Shown here one piece after another: positions 35,413 to 47,343 of a DNA stretch of 64,000 nt. Under the pieces are notes generated by a model that saw only the letters and a list, made by a program, of their open reading frames with translations, was not told the origin of the DNA and did no database searches. Numbering within the stretch: position 1 is the first letter of the stretch; each line of letters starts with the position of its first letter. Origin of the DNA: Haematococcus lacustris (lineage: Eukaryota > Chlorophyta > Chlorophyceae > Chlamydomonadales > Haematococcaceae); contig JASKMD010000016.1 of the NCBI GenBank assembly GCA_030144725.1, positions 2,845,567-2,909,566 of the forward strand, in the 5' to 3' direction. The translations under genes were made by a program, and so were the position numbers.

Positions 35413-36307
35413 GGAGGCCCTGTGGTGAGTGAAGGAGTTGGTTGGGCATCTTGTCACACATGGCATTAGGCTCTCACACTTCCCTGGCTGCAAACCCTCA
35501 CGCTTCCCAGCACCCCCTCACCCCAAAACTACGCACCTCCCTGCCTGCTAACTGCCCTCATGCTGTGCACTTGACACCGCTTGCTGGTGGTTGTTGTTGT
35601 TGCTGCGGTGGTGGTGGTGATGGTGGTGGTGGTGGTGGTGGTGCTAGTGAGAGCTGTGACGACGGTGAGTGCAGCGTTGTAGGGCATGATGCGTGCCGCA
35701 TGTGTCGCTGCTGCTGCTGATGACGACCTGTCACCTCAATTCTTCCCATGGCCGCAGGACGCCCACCCTCAAGGCCAAGTGTCAAGCTTGCCGCGGTAGC
35801 TGCGAACAGCTTGGTGTGGCAGTGCCTCGCCAAGTGCCATCACTCCCTAGCCAAGACCAGACCACTCGCATTGACTGCGGGTCAGGCTCTGGGTGCGGAG
35901 GCGGGGGTGGGCTTGGCGGCCTGCCCCTTTGCGGGGGTGCAGGCGAGGACGAGGGGCAGGGTGGCAGGCAGCGGCGGGGTGCAGAGGCCACTGACCACAA
36001 TGAAGTAGATCTACAAGGTTGGGAGGCGGCGGAGGAGGAGGAGGATCCATGCTCACATGACACCGTCCTTGACAATGTGGGCAAGGAGCGCAAGAAGAGG
36101 TGGTGCCCCACGGGGCCCTTGGAGACCACACTGATGTGGCTGGCTGTCGACGTCATCCTCGGCTTTGTGGCATGGCTGCTCAAGTTGGCGAAGCGCAAGG
36201 AGCGCAGCAATGGCCGGCCGCAACCCAACACCCAAACACTGCGTGGGTTGCGCTTTGGCTTGTACCTTGGCACACAGGTGGCCAAGGTGATGTTGTGGAG
36301 GCTGTGA
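35413..36307 (+). CDS. Cys/Gly-rich protein with a membrane-like segment, 3' exons (copy 2)
   Basis: Second copy of the gene at 24940-25784. The final exon keeps its full frame (KCQACRGSCEQLG to VAKVMLWRL) with substitutions such as AVDVILG for AADIILG. Several differences are codon-preserving, which argues for coding constraint before duplication, although recent gene conversion is possible. Confidence 0.45.
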
Positions 36308-36752
36308 GCGGGAACACGGCAGCGCACAACTGCAGCGGGGGAGCCATCATCTGTCCCAGTGATATCTAGGGGCCTAGGAGTTGGGGGGGAAAAGGGGGGC
36401 GAGCAGGAGTTGGCAGGTAGTCACCCGCATGTGCCATCGCAACCATGTCACTACGTGGCCGTAGCCCACACACACACAGCACACCACATGGAAACTACAA
36501 AATCCATTAGACAGCTCAGCTCAGGATTCACATTGAGCACTGCAGTGACAGCTATGCACAGTTGTGCAACATCGCCATTGCCTACCACGACCCCGCATTG
36601 GGGTGTCACCACACATTTGTTTGCTCACGTCACACTTCACATTGGTCCATCTCTGTTTCATCTGTTGAATTGCATCGTTGTACTATTGGGACTTGCTTCA
36701 CTATTGTTATTTATGCATGAAGTAGACTCCTTGGCAGGTGGCGGGACTAAGC
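36308..36752. repeat. Conserved 330-bp block, copy 5
   Basis: Same arrangement as 25785-26237, ending GGGACTAAGC. A short deletion removes part of the CAGCACACAG tract. Confidence 0.75.
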
Positions 36753-36957
36753 TGTGGCTTTTGTAGTGCTAGATGGCTTCAATGTCTCAAACGTGCATGC
36801 ATATGCGACATGACAGGGCGCGGCTGCCACATGTGCGCCATATGTAACAACTGTTTCTCTCGACCTCCATACCCCTCCATGCATCTTTGATTTCTTATCT
36901 CTTCTCTTCGACCATTGGAGACGCTTGGGTTGCAGTGTTATTTCGTTCGGGACCATG
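36753..36957. mobile_element. MITE-like element, copy 5, left part
   Basis: TGTGGCTTTTGTAGTGC to GGGACCATG, interrupted by the second retrotransposon copy at exactly the same base as at 26442. Confidence 0.75.
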
Positions 36958-37285
36958 TGTAACAGTTGTAGGGCGCATGCAAGTGTGATGTTGGCCATAA
37001 GGTACCTGGAACCTGTAATGGCGACAGTGGGCTCATAACCCAACGAGCTACCCCGCTCTAAGCCCGTGTACGTGGTATCTAGTCTAGATCTAACCTGTGG
37101 GGTGCGTGGCTGAGAATAGCCGCACGTTACATTGGTTTCCGACCGATACGAGCTAGATGGACCAACTGACGAGAGCGCTTGATGTAGTGTCGCTCAACGG
37201 TATGTCCGTGGTGTGAGCCGCCGCCGTTCCGCCAGCCGCCAGTGAGCCGCCGAAGTGAAACCCTCGTCACTTATAGAACTGCGCA

Positions 37286-38530
37286 ATGGCGCAATACAGC
37301 AACGACGAGATGCTAACCTCTAACGTGCAATTTCCGTTCTCGCCTCCAATGTCTTATGTGTTAGGTCAGGAAGGCACTGCAAGATATGGGGCGCCACAAC
37401 CTCCTTTGCCCCTGTATGACAACGCAGGACCTCCGATTGTTGATACAGCTATGTCTGCGATGCAAATGGCTCCCGTGCCGTTCTTGTCAAATGTCCCGTT
37501 CACACCCGCGGCGGAGCCGACGGTCACCGTTCCCCAGTCGCAACTAGCAGCCTTGGTGAATCTTCTGCAACAGGCCCAGGTGAGGCCTGAGCTTCTGACT
37601 GGCTCGCCTGGAATGGTTCCAGCTCATGCTCAGATAGCGCTGAACCCTGCCAAATCTCGACATCGTCTTGAGGCATGGACTGACAAGTGCATTGAGAGTG
37701 GCAGGCGTGCCTCTGCTTTCTGTGATGACTATGAGCTCTATTGCACTGAATGTGGGTATGACATGTGCACAGCATTTCCATTGTACATCACTGGTGCTGC
37801 CCGTAACTGGTGGTATGATGGCATGGTAGAGTCATACCGGCAGTCAAACTTCACTATCAATCGTCCGCCATGGTCCTTTGTGCGCACCCAGTTCCTGGCC
37901 TACATCGGCGATGATTTGATTGACCATGCTGCTGCTGCTCGTCAACGCCTCATTGGCACGCACAACCGGCTGCAGATGTCTGCTGGTATGTCCTTGCAGT
38001 CCTATGCCACCGAGTTTCGCAACCATGTCGTGCGCATGGGTGTCAACCAACTCTCTGATGTGGTGCAAGTGGATCTGTTTGTGCAAGGCCTGTCTCATGA
38101 GCTGCGTAGCCGGGTTGCTGTGAACCCTTTCTCCGGTCATGCTTGGCCCCACCTGCCTGCAGTGATTGCTGCTGCTCAAGGTGCTGAGCGCATGATGATG
38201 GCAGTGGCTGCCAGCAATGCTCGTGCCGGTGTCATTGCCCCCATGCAGAACGTCATTGCTGCCGTTGTGCCACCCATTGAGAACCACGCTGCCCTTGTTG
38301 TCACGGGCAACACGGTCTGCTACTACTGCCAAAAGCTTGGCCATGTGGTGGCCACGTGCCCTGATAAGGCAGCTGGTCGTCCCCGCACTCCTCGCATCCA
38401 CAATGGTGTTCGCCTGGAGCCTACTGGCCCTAGGGGTGTGAGGAAGCCTCAGTGGCAGCGAAGGGGCTCTGTGGCAGCTGTGAGCACTCTTGCCATGCCG
38501 ACCCCACCAGGCCCACCAAGGCACGCCTAG
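37286..38530 (+). CDS. Gag of the second chromovirus copy
   Basis: 414 residues, same start, zinc knuckle and in-frame TAG as the copy at 26771. The only residue change I see is Glu to Asp just after the knuckle (CPDKAAG). Confidence 0.92.
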   Translation: MAQYSNDEMLTSNVQFPFSPPMSYVLGQEGTARYGAPQPPLPLYDNAGPPIVDTAMSAMQMAPVPFLSNVPFTPAAEPTVTVPQSQLAALVNLLQQAQVRPELLTGSPGMVPAHAQIALNPAKSRHRLEAWTDKCIESGRRASAFCDDYELYCTECGYDMCTAFPLYITGAARNWWYDGMVESYRQSNFTINRPPWSFVRTQFLAYIGDDLIDHAAAARQRLIGTHNRLQMSAGMSLQSYATEFRNHVVRMGVNQLSDVVQVDLFVQGLSHELRSRVAVNPFSGHAWPHLPAVIAAAQGAERMMMAVAASNARAGVIAPMQNVIAAVVPPIENHAALVVTGNTVCYYCQKLGHVVATCPDKAAGRPRTPRIHNGVRLEPTGPRGVRKPQWQRRGSVAAVSTLAMPTPPGPPRHA

Positions 38531-38886
38531 GATGTTGCCCAACTGTCTAGTGCACAGCATGTTGGGGCTGACAAGATGTCACCGGACTTGGTGGATTTCT
38601 TGATCAAGAGTGGATGTAAGATCCCTCTCTCTTGTGCACCGCTTGTCTCCCTGATCCGTTTCTCCGGCCATGCTTGTGTAGCTGGCACATCCCCGCAGGG
38701 CAAACTGCGTTTTCTGATGCCCGCCAAGGTGCAAGGTGATGTGCGCTGCAAAGTACTCGTTGACACAGGTGCTACTGAGTCATTTGTGGATGCTTCTTTT
38801 GCTAACAAACTGGAGGCCCCCGTGCGTCATCAGGATACGGTGCGCATACGTGTGGCAAATGGTCAGTATGCAGTCATCTCCTCACA
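38531..38886 (+). CDS. Pol start of the second chromovirus copy (partial)
   Basis: Same frame as gag after the TAG; contains the protease motif VDTGATESFVD and ends at the gap. No differences from the first copy were noticed. Confidence 0.88.
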
Positions 38887-39386
38887 NNNNNNNNNNNNNN
38901 NNNNNNNNNNNNNNNNNNNNNNNNNNNNNNNNNNNNNNNNNNNNNNNNNNNNNNNNNNNNNNNNNNNNNNNNNNNNNNNNNNNNNNNNNNNNNNNNNNNN
39001 NNNNNNNNNNNNNNNNNNNNNNNNNNNNNNNNNNNNNNNNNNNNNNNNNNNNNNNNNNNNNNNNNNNNNNNNNNNNNNNNNNNNNNNNNNNNNNNNNNNN
39101 NNNNNNNNNNNNNNNNNNNNNNNNNNNNNNNNNNNNNNNNNNNNNNNNNNNNNNNNNNNNNNNNNNNNNNNNNNNNNNNNNNNNNNNNNNNNNNNNNNNN
39201 NNNNNNNNNNNNNNNNNNNNNNNNNNNNNNNNNNNNNNNNNNNNNNNNNNNNNNNNNNNNNNNNNNNNNNNNNNNNNNNNNNNNNNNNNNNNNNNNNNNN
39301 NNNNNNNNNNNNNNNNNNNNNNNNNNNNNNNNNNNNNNNNNNNNNNNNNNNNNNNNNNNNNNNNNNNNNNNNNNNNNNNNNNNNNN
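38887..39386. other. Assembly gap of 500 N
   Basis: Exactly 500 unknown bases, the usual placeholder for a scaffold join of unknown size. The true distance is probably larger, because about 3.9 kb of retrotransposon plus a target-site duplication are missing. Confidence 0.99.
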
Positions 39387-39672
39387 GCAATGTTATTTCG
39401 TTCGGGACCATGCATATGCAAGCGCTTTTAACAAGCATCGATGCAAGCATAGCCATGTCGCCTTCACCATGGAGTGCCATTGCATGTCGAGCATGGCCTA
39501 AAAATCGAAACACAATAATGTAGAAATCATCATACCGTCCTACAACCGTCCAACATTTCATACAAAAGACATTTCTGATATATTGTGGCAAGGCTGTACT
39601 TGTATTCGTCATCCATCTTGAAGGCCCAACTGATCAGACAGCAAAGAAAGTAACACTGCAGGTATCCCCCCA
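39387..39672. mobile_element. MITE-like element, copy 6, right part
   Basis: Begins GCAATGTTATTTCGTTCGG and passes the site where the retrotransposon sits in other copies without interruption (GGGACCATGCATATGC). It is therefore from a unit that never received the LTR element. More diverged from the others than they are from each other. Confidence 0.75.
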
Positions 39673-39678
39673 GTGACC

Positions 39679-41048
39679 ATAGCTGAGACACGTGAGTTTC
39701 TGTTCGATCCAGACACCCAGACTGGGGTGGGCATCGACCCCGGCGTCACCCAGGCAGTCAGCGCAGCCTCTGGGGTGTGGGATCCGCAGTCAGGCCAGCT
39801 CATGGCAGACCAGCTGCGCCGGTGGAAGCTGACCAAGGGCCAGGTGAAGCATGCCAACGCCCTGAACAATGCCCGCCGTGACACTGAGCGGTGGCTAGCA
39901 CCAATCAAGCCCCACCTCCAGCACCTGGCAGCAGCAAGCTCAGCCGGCACCTCCCTGGAGGCCAACCTGAAGCTCATCACCGTCACCCTGGCCACCTGGG
40001 ATGCGGTGTGGGAGGTGTACCTGGACCCCAAGTGGTCACGGCAGCGGCTGAGGCTGTACGGAGCCGAGGACCGGGCGCTGGACCAGTTCTTCAACAAGGT
40101 GAGAGTGGGGGAGGGAGGGTAAGGGACTGGGAGGGAGGGAGGGAGGGAGGGTAAGGGACTCAGAGGTGGTGGGTTAGGCGTAACGTGAAAAGGTACTTGA
40201 TTGTGCCATGCCTAACCGTGTGCTACCATGTCAGCCACCATGTATGTGCCTTGTGTGCATGGCTGCAGCTGGAGGAGGAGGTGGCTGAGGTGTCCATGGA
40301 GCGCCATGGGCATGCCAGGCAGGTGGTGGTGTTCTTTGGCGCTGCTACCATTGGCACTGGGGGTGGGTGGGGTGCTGATGCGGTGCTGCGTGCCTGCTGC
40401 AAGGTGGTGTGCAGGCCCAGGGGCGCAGGTCAGCGGCGAGGCAGGGTGGTGCTTGTGGATGAGCACCGCACCAGCCGGGTCAGCTCAGCAGTGAATGGCC
40501 AGTAGCCCTGTGAGGAGGAGCTGGACAAACTCAGTGCCACCAGGCCTGCAGGTTGGAAGCCACCAGCAGGGCAGGTGGAACCCCGCCTGGTGCGCCCAGC
40601 CTGGAGCCAGGAGCGTGGCCAGCCAGTGCGGGGCCTGATGTGGTGCCCTGTAGTGGCCCCCCGCAAGCCCCCACAGGCCCCACGCAGCAGCCAGGCAGCC
40701 ACACAGCCAGCAGCCTCAGAGCCAGGGCCCAGCACTCCCCCTCCAGCCAAGCGCAGCAAGCCGGCAGCTGAGCCCACCCAGCCCACCAAGGGCAAGGGCA
40801 AGGGCAAGGCTGCCAAAGCCAAGCCAGCACCACAGCCAGGCAGATGGCTGGACAGGGACTGCAATGCTGCATTGAACATGCAGCGCATTGGGGAGAGCAA
40901 GTGGCGGCCGCTGGAGCTGTGCTACTGGCCAGACCAGGGAGCTCTACCAGCCAAGGGCAAGGAGTACCCTGGCCTGGGCTACAAGCGGCTGCGAGACCAG
41001 CCACCAAAGGCCCAGCAGCAGCAGCAGCAGCCTGCTGAGGCACAGTAG
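39679..41048 (+). pseudogene. Fanzor copy F, nonsense codon in exon 2
   Basis: Exon 1 (to 40098) is intact with GIDPG. A 1-bp deletion lies in the intron (GGCGTAACGTG). Exon 2 (40265-41048) has a CAG to TAG change at 40503-40505, shortly after DEHRTS, separating RuvC-II from RuvC-III. Unique substitutions (for example ALDQFF for ALEQFF) make it the most diverged array copy. No ATG before RuvC-I. Confidence 0.87.
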
Positions 41049-41206
41049 TGTGTGCCCCCCCCATCTGAGCTGTCATCAGCTTACAATTAGTGCATGTTTT
41101 GTCATGCCAAGTCTACACGATAGCCCTAACGGGTCAGGCAACAATGTAGGTGGTAGGCGGCTCATGTGCCATGTGCACTGGGTTTACTCCACACAGCCCA
41201 ATAACA

Positions 41207-41288
41207 CCATTTGAGTCGGGCCACTATTGCCCACTAGTATATTCCCGCTAGTGGCTGCTAGTGGCTACTACTGGCCCGGCGCAAATGG
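41207..41288 (+). ncRNA. Candidate Fanzor guide-RNA hairpin, copy F
   Basis: Identical in layout to copy E (CCATTTGAGTCGGGCC with GGCCCGGCGCAAATGG; inner CCACTAG/CTAGTGG). Confidence 0.45.
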
Positions 41289-42581
41289 AGGCCCTAGTGA
41301 GGGACAAGGGGGCTGATGAGTAAGCTTATGTCACCATCATCGAGACTGTGTACCTGGTGCATGCCTCCTGTTCCACGGTTGACTATCAGCACCTGGTCAC
41401 GCTGATCGTTCATGGTGGCCAGCAACGCGATGGGAGGCCTTGGGTGCTGGAGGCGAAGGGAACTGTGGAAGGCCTTAACATGCATGCAGGTCGTAACCGA
41501 CACAACTATTCTACATAGCTTGCACAGAACGGCACAAGAACATCGGCATTGGGCTGTGTCATAGCGTAAGAGCAGGTTGCCACTGTTCATCGTGCAACTT
41601 TCTGCAAAAGACCGTTGCCGCCAAGTCTCAACGCAGCTTATTCGTATCTAGCCTTCAAGCGGCTCAGCTCATCGACCCAGTGAGGCCTGCAAGAGGAATA
41701 GCCCACCACCATCCCCCGGACATTCTGTGCGCCCCGGCTGTGAGCCTACCAGCTGCAGGTGCGGAAATGCTGCTTGGCAATGGCATCACAGCAGCAACGA
41801 GCTGCAGTGGCCACAGCCACGATGAAGCTGCCGGTGGCTCTCTTCCCGCGCTCGTGACCCATCTCCCACGATGTCCCATCTGATTACCAATGCCTGCACC
41901 CGATGCTGTCTGCCATCCTGCAACCAAGGCCGATTCCAAGGTAGTGGAAGGAGCAGCAACGCGGAGTTCGAACTCACAGCTCAACTCCCCGCGAGGTGAG
42001 CTGGTCAACTGGGTCCGGACGGCGGTGCGTGCTGTTTGGGGACCCAGCTTGCAGCACACCGCGTACATGGCGGGCTGCGGCGTTCACATGTTTGCCGACA
42101 TGTCACTGCCACCTGACTGTTGCACCCTTGTTTGTGCACTTCCACAGGTTGCTGTGCTTGTGCGCATTGATTTGATGACGATGACGATGCTGATGATGAA
42201 CACGAGCATGAGCAGTGCCTGGCAAGTGACTGCTTTGGTGTCTGTCAGGGGGGTGTGGGGCATTGTGGCTCGTGTACTTGCGTGTCACGCCTCATGGCTG
42301 CGTTGTGATTAGCTGCCTGACATGCGCGTCTTGCTTGCACACGGTAAGTCGCGGCCACTTGCGCTGCAGGCATGGGCTTGCCACACAGCCTACCTCCCTT
42401 GCCAACCAACATATCTGATGCCCACCGCCTGCTGCCCTGTAGGCCACACCCCCGCCACCCTCCCTCCACTCTCTCCGCGGCGCTCCATGCACCTTTGTGG
42501 GCGACATGTGTTGCACCACGGTTGCTGCGCACCCGCCCAGCCCCTCGGCCGCCTGCCTGCCAACCCCTTGCTTTGCACTCC
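41289..42581. repeat. Repeated block with divergent gene fragments, copy 5, interrupted
   Basis: Same block as 33878, ending at TTTGCACTCC, where the composite transposon begins. The expected continuation (CCAACGTGAGTGG) is found only at 56420. Confidence 0.75.
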
Positions 42582-44979
42582 GGAGATGTCTACAGTACTC
42601 TTGGGGTCTACAGTACTGTAGACATCTACAGTACTGTAGAGGTCTACAGTACTCTTGGGGTCTACAGTACTGTAGAGGTCTACAGTACTCTTGGGGTCTA
42701 CAGTACTGTAGATGTCTACAGTACTCATGGGGCCTACAGTACTGTAGAAGTCTACAGTACTCTTGGGGTCTACAGTACTGTAGAGGTCTACAGTACTCTT
42801 GGGGTCTACAGTACTGTAGAGGTCTACAGTACTCATGAGGTCTACAGTACTGTAGAGGTCTACAGTACTCTTGGGGTCTAGAGTACTGTAGAGGTCTACA
42901 GTACTCTTGGGGTCTAGAGTATTGTAGAGGTCTACAGTACTTTAGAGGTCTACAGTACTTTAGAGGTCTAGAGTACTGTAGAGGTCAACAGTACTCCTGG
43001 GGTCTACAGTACTGAAGACATCTACAGTACTGTAGAGGTCTACAGTACTCATGGGGTCTACAGTACTGTAGATGTCTACAGTACTCATGGGGCCTACAGT
43101 GCTGTAGAGGTCTACAGTACTCTTGGGGTCTACAGTACTGAAGAGGTCTACAGTACTCTTGGGGTCTACAGTACTGTAGAGGTCTACAGTACTCTTGGGG
43201 TCTACAGTACTGTAGAGGTCTACAGTACTCTTGGGGTCTACAGTACTGTAGACATTTACAGTACTGTAGAGGTCTACAGTACTCTTGGGGTGTAGAGTAC
43301 TGTAGAGGTCTACAGTACTCCTAGGGTCTACAGTACTGTAGAGGTCTACAGTACTCTTGGGGTCTACGGTACTGTAGAGGTCTACAGTACTGTAGAGGTC
43401 TACAGTACTGTAGAGGTCTACAGTACTCCTGGGGTCTACAGTACTGTAGAGGTCTACAGTACTCTTGGGGTCTACAGTACTATAGAGGTCTACAGTACTC
43501 TTGGGGTCTAGAGTACTGTAGAGGTCTACAGTACTCTTGGGGTCTACAGGACTGTAGAGGTCTACAGTACTCTTGGGGTCTACAGTACTGTAGAGGTCTA
43601 CAGTACTCCTGGGGTCTTCAGTACTGTAGAGGTCTACAGTACTCCTGAGGTCTACAGTACTGTAGAGGTCTACAGTACTCATGGGGTCTACAGTACTGTA
43701 GAGGTCTACAGTACTCATGGGGTCTACAGTACTGTAGACATCTACAATACTTTAGAGGTCTACAGTACTCTTGGGGTCTAGAGTACTGTAGAGGTCTACA
43801 GTACTCCTGGGGTCTACAGTACTGTAAAGGTCTACAGTACTCATGGGGTCTACAGTACTGTAGAGGTCTACAGTACTCTTGGGGTCTACAGTACTGTAGA
43901 CATCTACAGTACTGTAGAGGTCTACAGTACTCCTGAGGTCTACAGTACTCCTGAGGTCTACAGTACTGTAGAGGTCTACAGTACTCCTGGGGTCTACAGT
44001 ACTGAAGAGGTCTACAGTACTCTTGGGGTCTAGAGTACTGTAGAGGTCTACAGTACTCTTGGGGTCTACAGGACTGTAGAGGTCTACAGTACTCTTGGGG
44101 TCTACAGTACTGTAGATGTCTACAGTACTCATGGGGTCTACAGTACTGTAGACATCTACAGTACTTTAGAGGTCTACAGTACTGTAGACATCTACAGTAC
44201 TTTAGAGGTCTACAGTACTCTTGGGGTCTACAGTACTTTAGACCTATACAGTACTCTTGGGGTCTACAGTACTGTAGAGGTCTAAAGTACTCTCGGGTTC
44301 TATAGTACTGTAGAGGTCTACAGTACTCTTGGGTTCTAGAGTACTATAGAGGTCTACAGTACTCTTGGGGTCTACAGTACTCTTGGGGTCTAGAGTACTG
44401 TAGAGGTCTACAGTACTCCTGGGTTCTACAGTACTGTAGACATCTACAGTACTGTAGACATCTACAGTACTGTAGAGGTCTACAGTACTGTAGAGGTCTA
44501 CAGTACTGTAGAGGTCTACAGTACTCTTGGGGTCTACAGTACTGTAGATGTCTACAGTACTCTTGGGGTCTACAGTACTGTAGACCTCTACAGTACTGTA
44601 GAGGTCTACATTACTCTTGTGGTCTACAGTATTGTAGAGGTCTACAGTCCTCATGGGGCCGACAGTACTGTAGAGGTCTACAGTACTCTTGGGGTCTAGA
44701 GTACTGTAGAGGTCTACAGTACTCGTTGGGTCTACAGTACTGTAGAGGTCTACAGTACTCTCGGGGTCTACAGTACTGTAGAGGTCTACAGTACTCTTGG
44801 GGTCTACAGTACTGTAGAGGTCTACAGTACTCATGTGGCCTACAGTACTGTAGAGGTCTACAGTACTCATGAGGTCTACAGTACTGTAGAGGTCTACATT
44901 ACTCATGGGGCCTACATCACTGTAGATGTCTACAGTACTCATGGGGCCTACTGTACTTCAGGGGTCTACAGTACTGTAT
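42582..44979. repeat. CTACAGTACTGTAG satellite, array 1
   Basis: A roughly 36-bp unit made of two 18-mers, GGTCTACAGTACTCTTGG and GGTCTACAGTACTGTAGA. CTACAGTACTGTAG is a perfect 14-bp palindrome, so each repeat can form a cruciform or RNA hairpin. On the minus strand it is open as repeats of STVDLYSTVDPK. Variants (CATGGGG, CCTGAGG) occur in recurring blocks. It lies upstream of, and probably in an intron of, the transposase-like gene. Confidence 0.93.
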
Positions 44980-45016
44980 GAGTAGTAGGGGACTGATGTG
45001 AGTCATCTTGCTGCAG

Positions 45017-45570
45017 GGGGTGGATCATGGATGACTTCATGCATTTCGTCCGGTATGGCTGGCAGTACGTGTTTCGAGACATCGTGACAGTGGAGAACGG
45101 GCACCTGCCCATTTGGAAGGCGTTAGTGAAGGCTGTGCTGCACTACCTGACATCAGGTAAGCAAGATTGCCACAACAGCTGCACCATGAGTGTACACCTT
45201 GAAGTACTGCATGGCCCTGTCATCATGCCCTTCAGAGGGAGATCCGCAGCGGAGCTCAGACATGACACCTGAGGCTGAGGCACTGTATGAGGCCCGGCTG
45301 AAAGCGGGTATGGACGAGGGCGCCGACGCCATTCACACCTATGCCTATCTGCTGGCTGAGAAGGACTGGCTGGGAGGGGACGTGCCGATCTACTTGTTCT
45401 CCAGCAACCTCCATATGTTGTGCTGCCGGTACGAGTCACCATGCTCCACCAACCATTGGCCATTGCATACAACAGGTCACAAATACGCTGATACATTCGG
45501 TATGGTGCGCATGTGCACCGCATGCAGGTTGCCTGATCAAGAGCGTGAGCGCGGTCGTGCTTGCTGGGTG
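45017..45570 (+). pseudogene. Transposase-like gene, internal exons, first (duplicated) copy
   Basis: Same two exons as at 50784-51337: after CTTGCTGCAG, WIMDDFMHFVRYGWQYVFRD to HYLTS, then a GTAAGC...TTCAG intron and EGDPQRSSDMTPEAEALYEA to ERGRACWV. Interrupted at 45571 by the foldback element. The 3' exon is missing because the duplication ends before it. Confidence 0.6.
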
Positions 45571-46994
45571 CACTCCTACAAATTAGTCCCTGCGTTGTTC
45601 CCTGCGCTTTTGTCAACCTTGTCCAAATGGGCTGAAACTTAGCCAGATGGTAGCTTGTGATGTAAGGAATCCATCCCAAAAGAAATCAGGTCAAAAAAGT
45701 CAAAGACAGAGGCTGGGCGGCCCGAGGCGTTCACGCAGGGACGGATGCAGGGATGGAGGGGGGGGCGCAGGGACGAATGCAGGGATGGAAGGGGGGACGC
45801 AGGGACGAACGCAGGGATGGATTGGAGACGCAGGGATGAATGCAGGGATGGAGGTGGAGCGCAGGGATGGACGCAGGGATGGAGGGGGGGGTGCAGGGAC
45901 GAGTGCAGGGATGAATTGGGGACGCAGGGACGAGTGCAGGGATCAGTGCAGGGACGAGTGCAGGGATAACGGGCGCAGGGACGAGTGCAGGGACGAGCGC
46001 AGGGACGGATGCAGGGACGGACGCAGGGACGAGTGCAGGGATGACTGGCGCAGGGACGGGCGCAGGGACGAGCGCAGGGACGAGTGCAGGGATAACGGGC
46101 GCAGGGACGAGTGCAGGGACGAGCGCAGGGACGGATGCAGGGACGGACGCAGGGACGAGTGCAGGGATGACTGGCGCAGGGACGGGCGCAGGGATCAGTG
46201 CAGGGATGAGTGCAGGGATTGCGGGCGCAGGGACGAGTGCAGGGACGAGCGCAGGGACGGATGCAGGGACGGACGCAGGGACGGATGCAGGGATGACTGG
46301 CGCAGGGACGGGCGCAGGGACGAGCGCAGGGACGAGTGCAGGGATAACGGGCGCAGGGACGAGTGCAGGGACGAGCGCAAGGACGAATGCAGGGACGGAC
46401 GCAGGGACGAATGCAGGGACGAAGGGCGAGTGCAGGGACGGATGCAGGGACGAGTGCAGGGACCGACGCAGGGATTGTAGGAACGTGCATGATGCTTACA
46501 GCAGTGCCTAACACGAGCATAAATAACCTTCTCTATGTTTGCTACATCCAACTGCGATCATTTAGGCTGGAGTCTGGCTGCTGCATGTCAGCTGGCTCCT
46601 GCATGTAAGCTGGCTGCCACCAAGCTGCTACGGCCTCGTGGCTGCTGATCCTGGCTTGCACCACTGCTCCATTGCCACACCACTGCCAAGAGGCTGCTGC
46701 ACGCCTGCACAACAACAACATGCACACAAGGGGACATGTGCACAAGAGCACACACCTTACTGATGAAGGACGCACCCACGACGTTCATCTGCAATCAGGC
46801 AGGCAACACAGATGTGGTGGAACGTGACGCTATATAGATGAAGCGCGACTGGTGCTGCGTGACTGCTACCACGAAAACGGCGGCTGCACCGCACTGCGAC
46901 ATCGCACCTGGCATAGTGTACGAGTGCAGTCCGGATCCTGCAAGCCTGCGAGCGTGCAAGCCGGCAAACCTGCAAGCCACGAGGCGGCAAGACA
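45571..46994. mobile_element. Foldback-type element, first copy, left arm only
   Basis: Begins CACTCCTACAAATTAGTCCC and matches 51338-52761. It includes a 12-bp GCAGGGACGAGT minisatellite (about 45735-46480). The match stops after AAGACACA, where the sequence joins the Fanzor 3' tail, marking a duplication junction. Confidence 0.8.
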
Positions 46995-47103
46995 CACCAG
47001 CCAAGCCAAGGGCAAGGAGTACCCTGGCCTGGGCTACAAGCGGCTGCGAGACCAGCCACCAAAGGCCCAGCAGCAGCAGCAGCAGCCTGCTGAGGCACAG
47101 TAG
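46995..47103 (+). pseudogene. Fanzor copy G, C-terminal fragment
   Basis: Only KGKEYPGLGYKRLRDQPPKA and the Gln-rich tail remain, fused by the duplication junction to foldback-element sequence. The adjacent AAGCCAAGGGC at the junction suggests short-homology joining. Confidence 0.88.
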
Positions 47104-47261
47104 TGTGTGCCCCCCCCATCTGAGCTGTCATCAGCTTACAATTAGTGCATGTTTTGTCATGCCAAGTCTACACGATAGCCCTAACGGGTCAGGCAACAAT
47201 GTAGGTGGTAGGCGGCTCATGTGCCATGTGCACTGGGTTTACTCCACACAGCCCAATAACA

Positions 47262-47343
47262 CCATTTGAGTCGGGCCACTATTGCCCACTAGTATATTCC
47301 CGCTAGTGGCTGCTAGTGGCTACTACTGGCCCGGCGCAAATGG
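47262..47343 (+). ncRNA. Candidate Fanzor guide-RNA hairpin, copy G
   Basis: Same nested inverted repeat as copies E and F, following the truncated Fanzor tail. Confidence 0.4.

Larger units (their letters stand above)
36958..38886 (+). mobile_element. Ty3/gypsy chromovirus, second copy, cut by an assembly gap
   Basis: 5' LTR (36958-37131), leader, complete gag and the start of pol, nearly identical to 26443-28371. It occupies the same insertion site as the first copy, so it arose by segmental duplication and not by a new insertion. The sequence runs into the N gap. The far side of the gap is uninterrupted MITE sequence without a 3' LTR, so the scaffold joins two different repeat copies. Confidence 0.9.
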
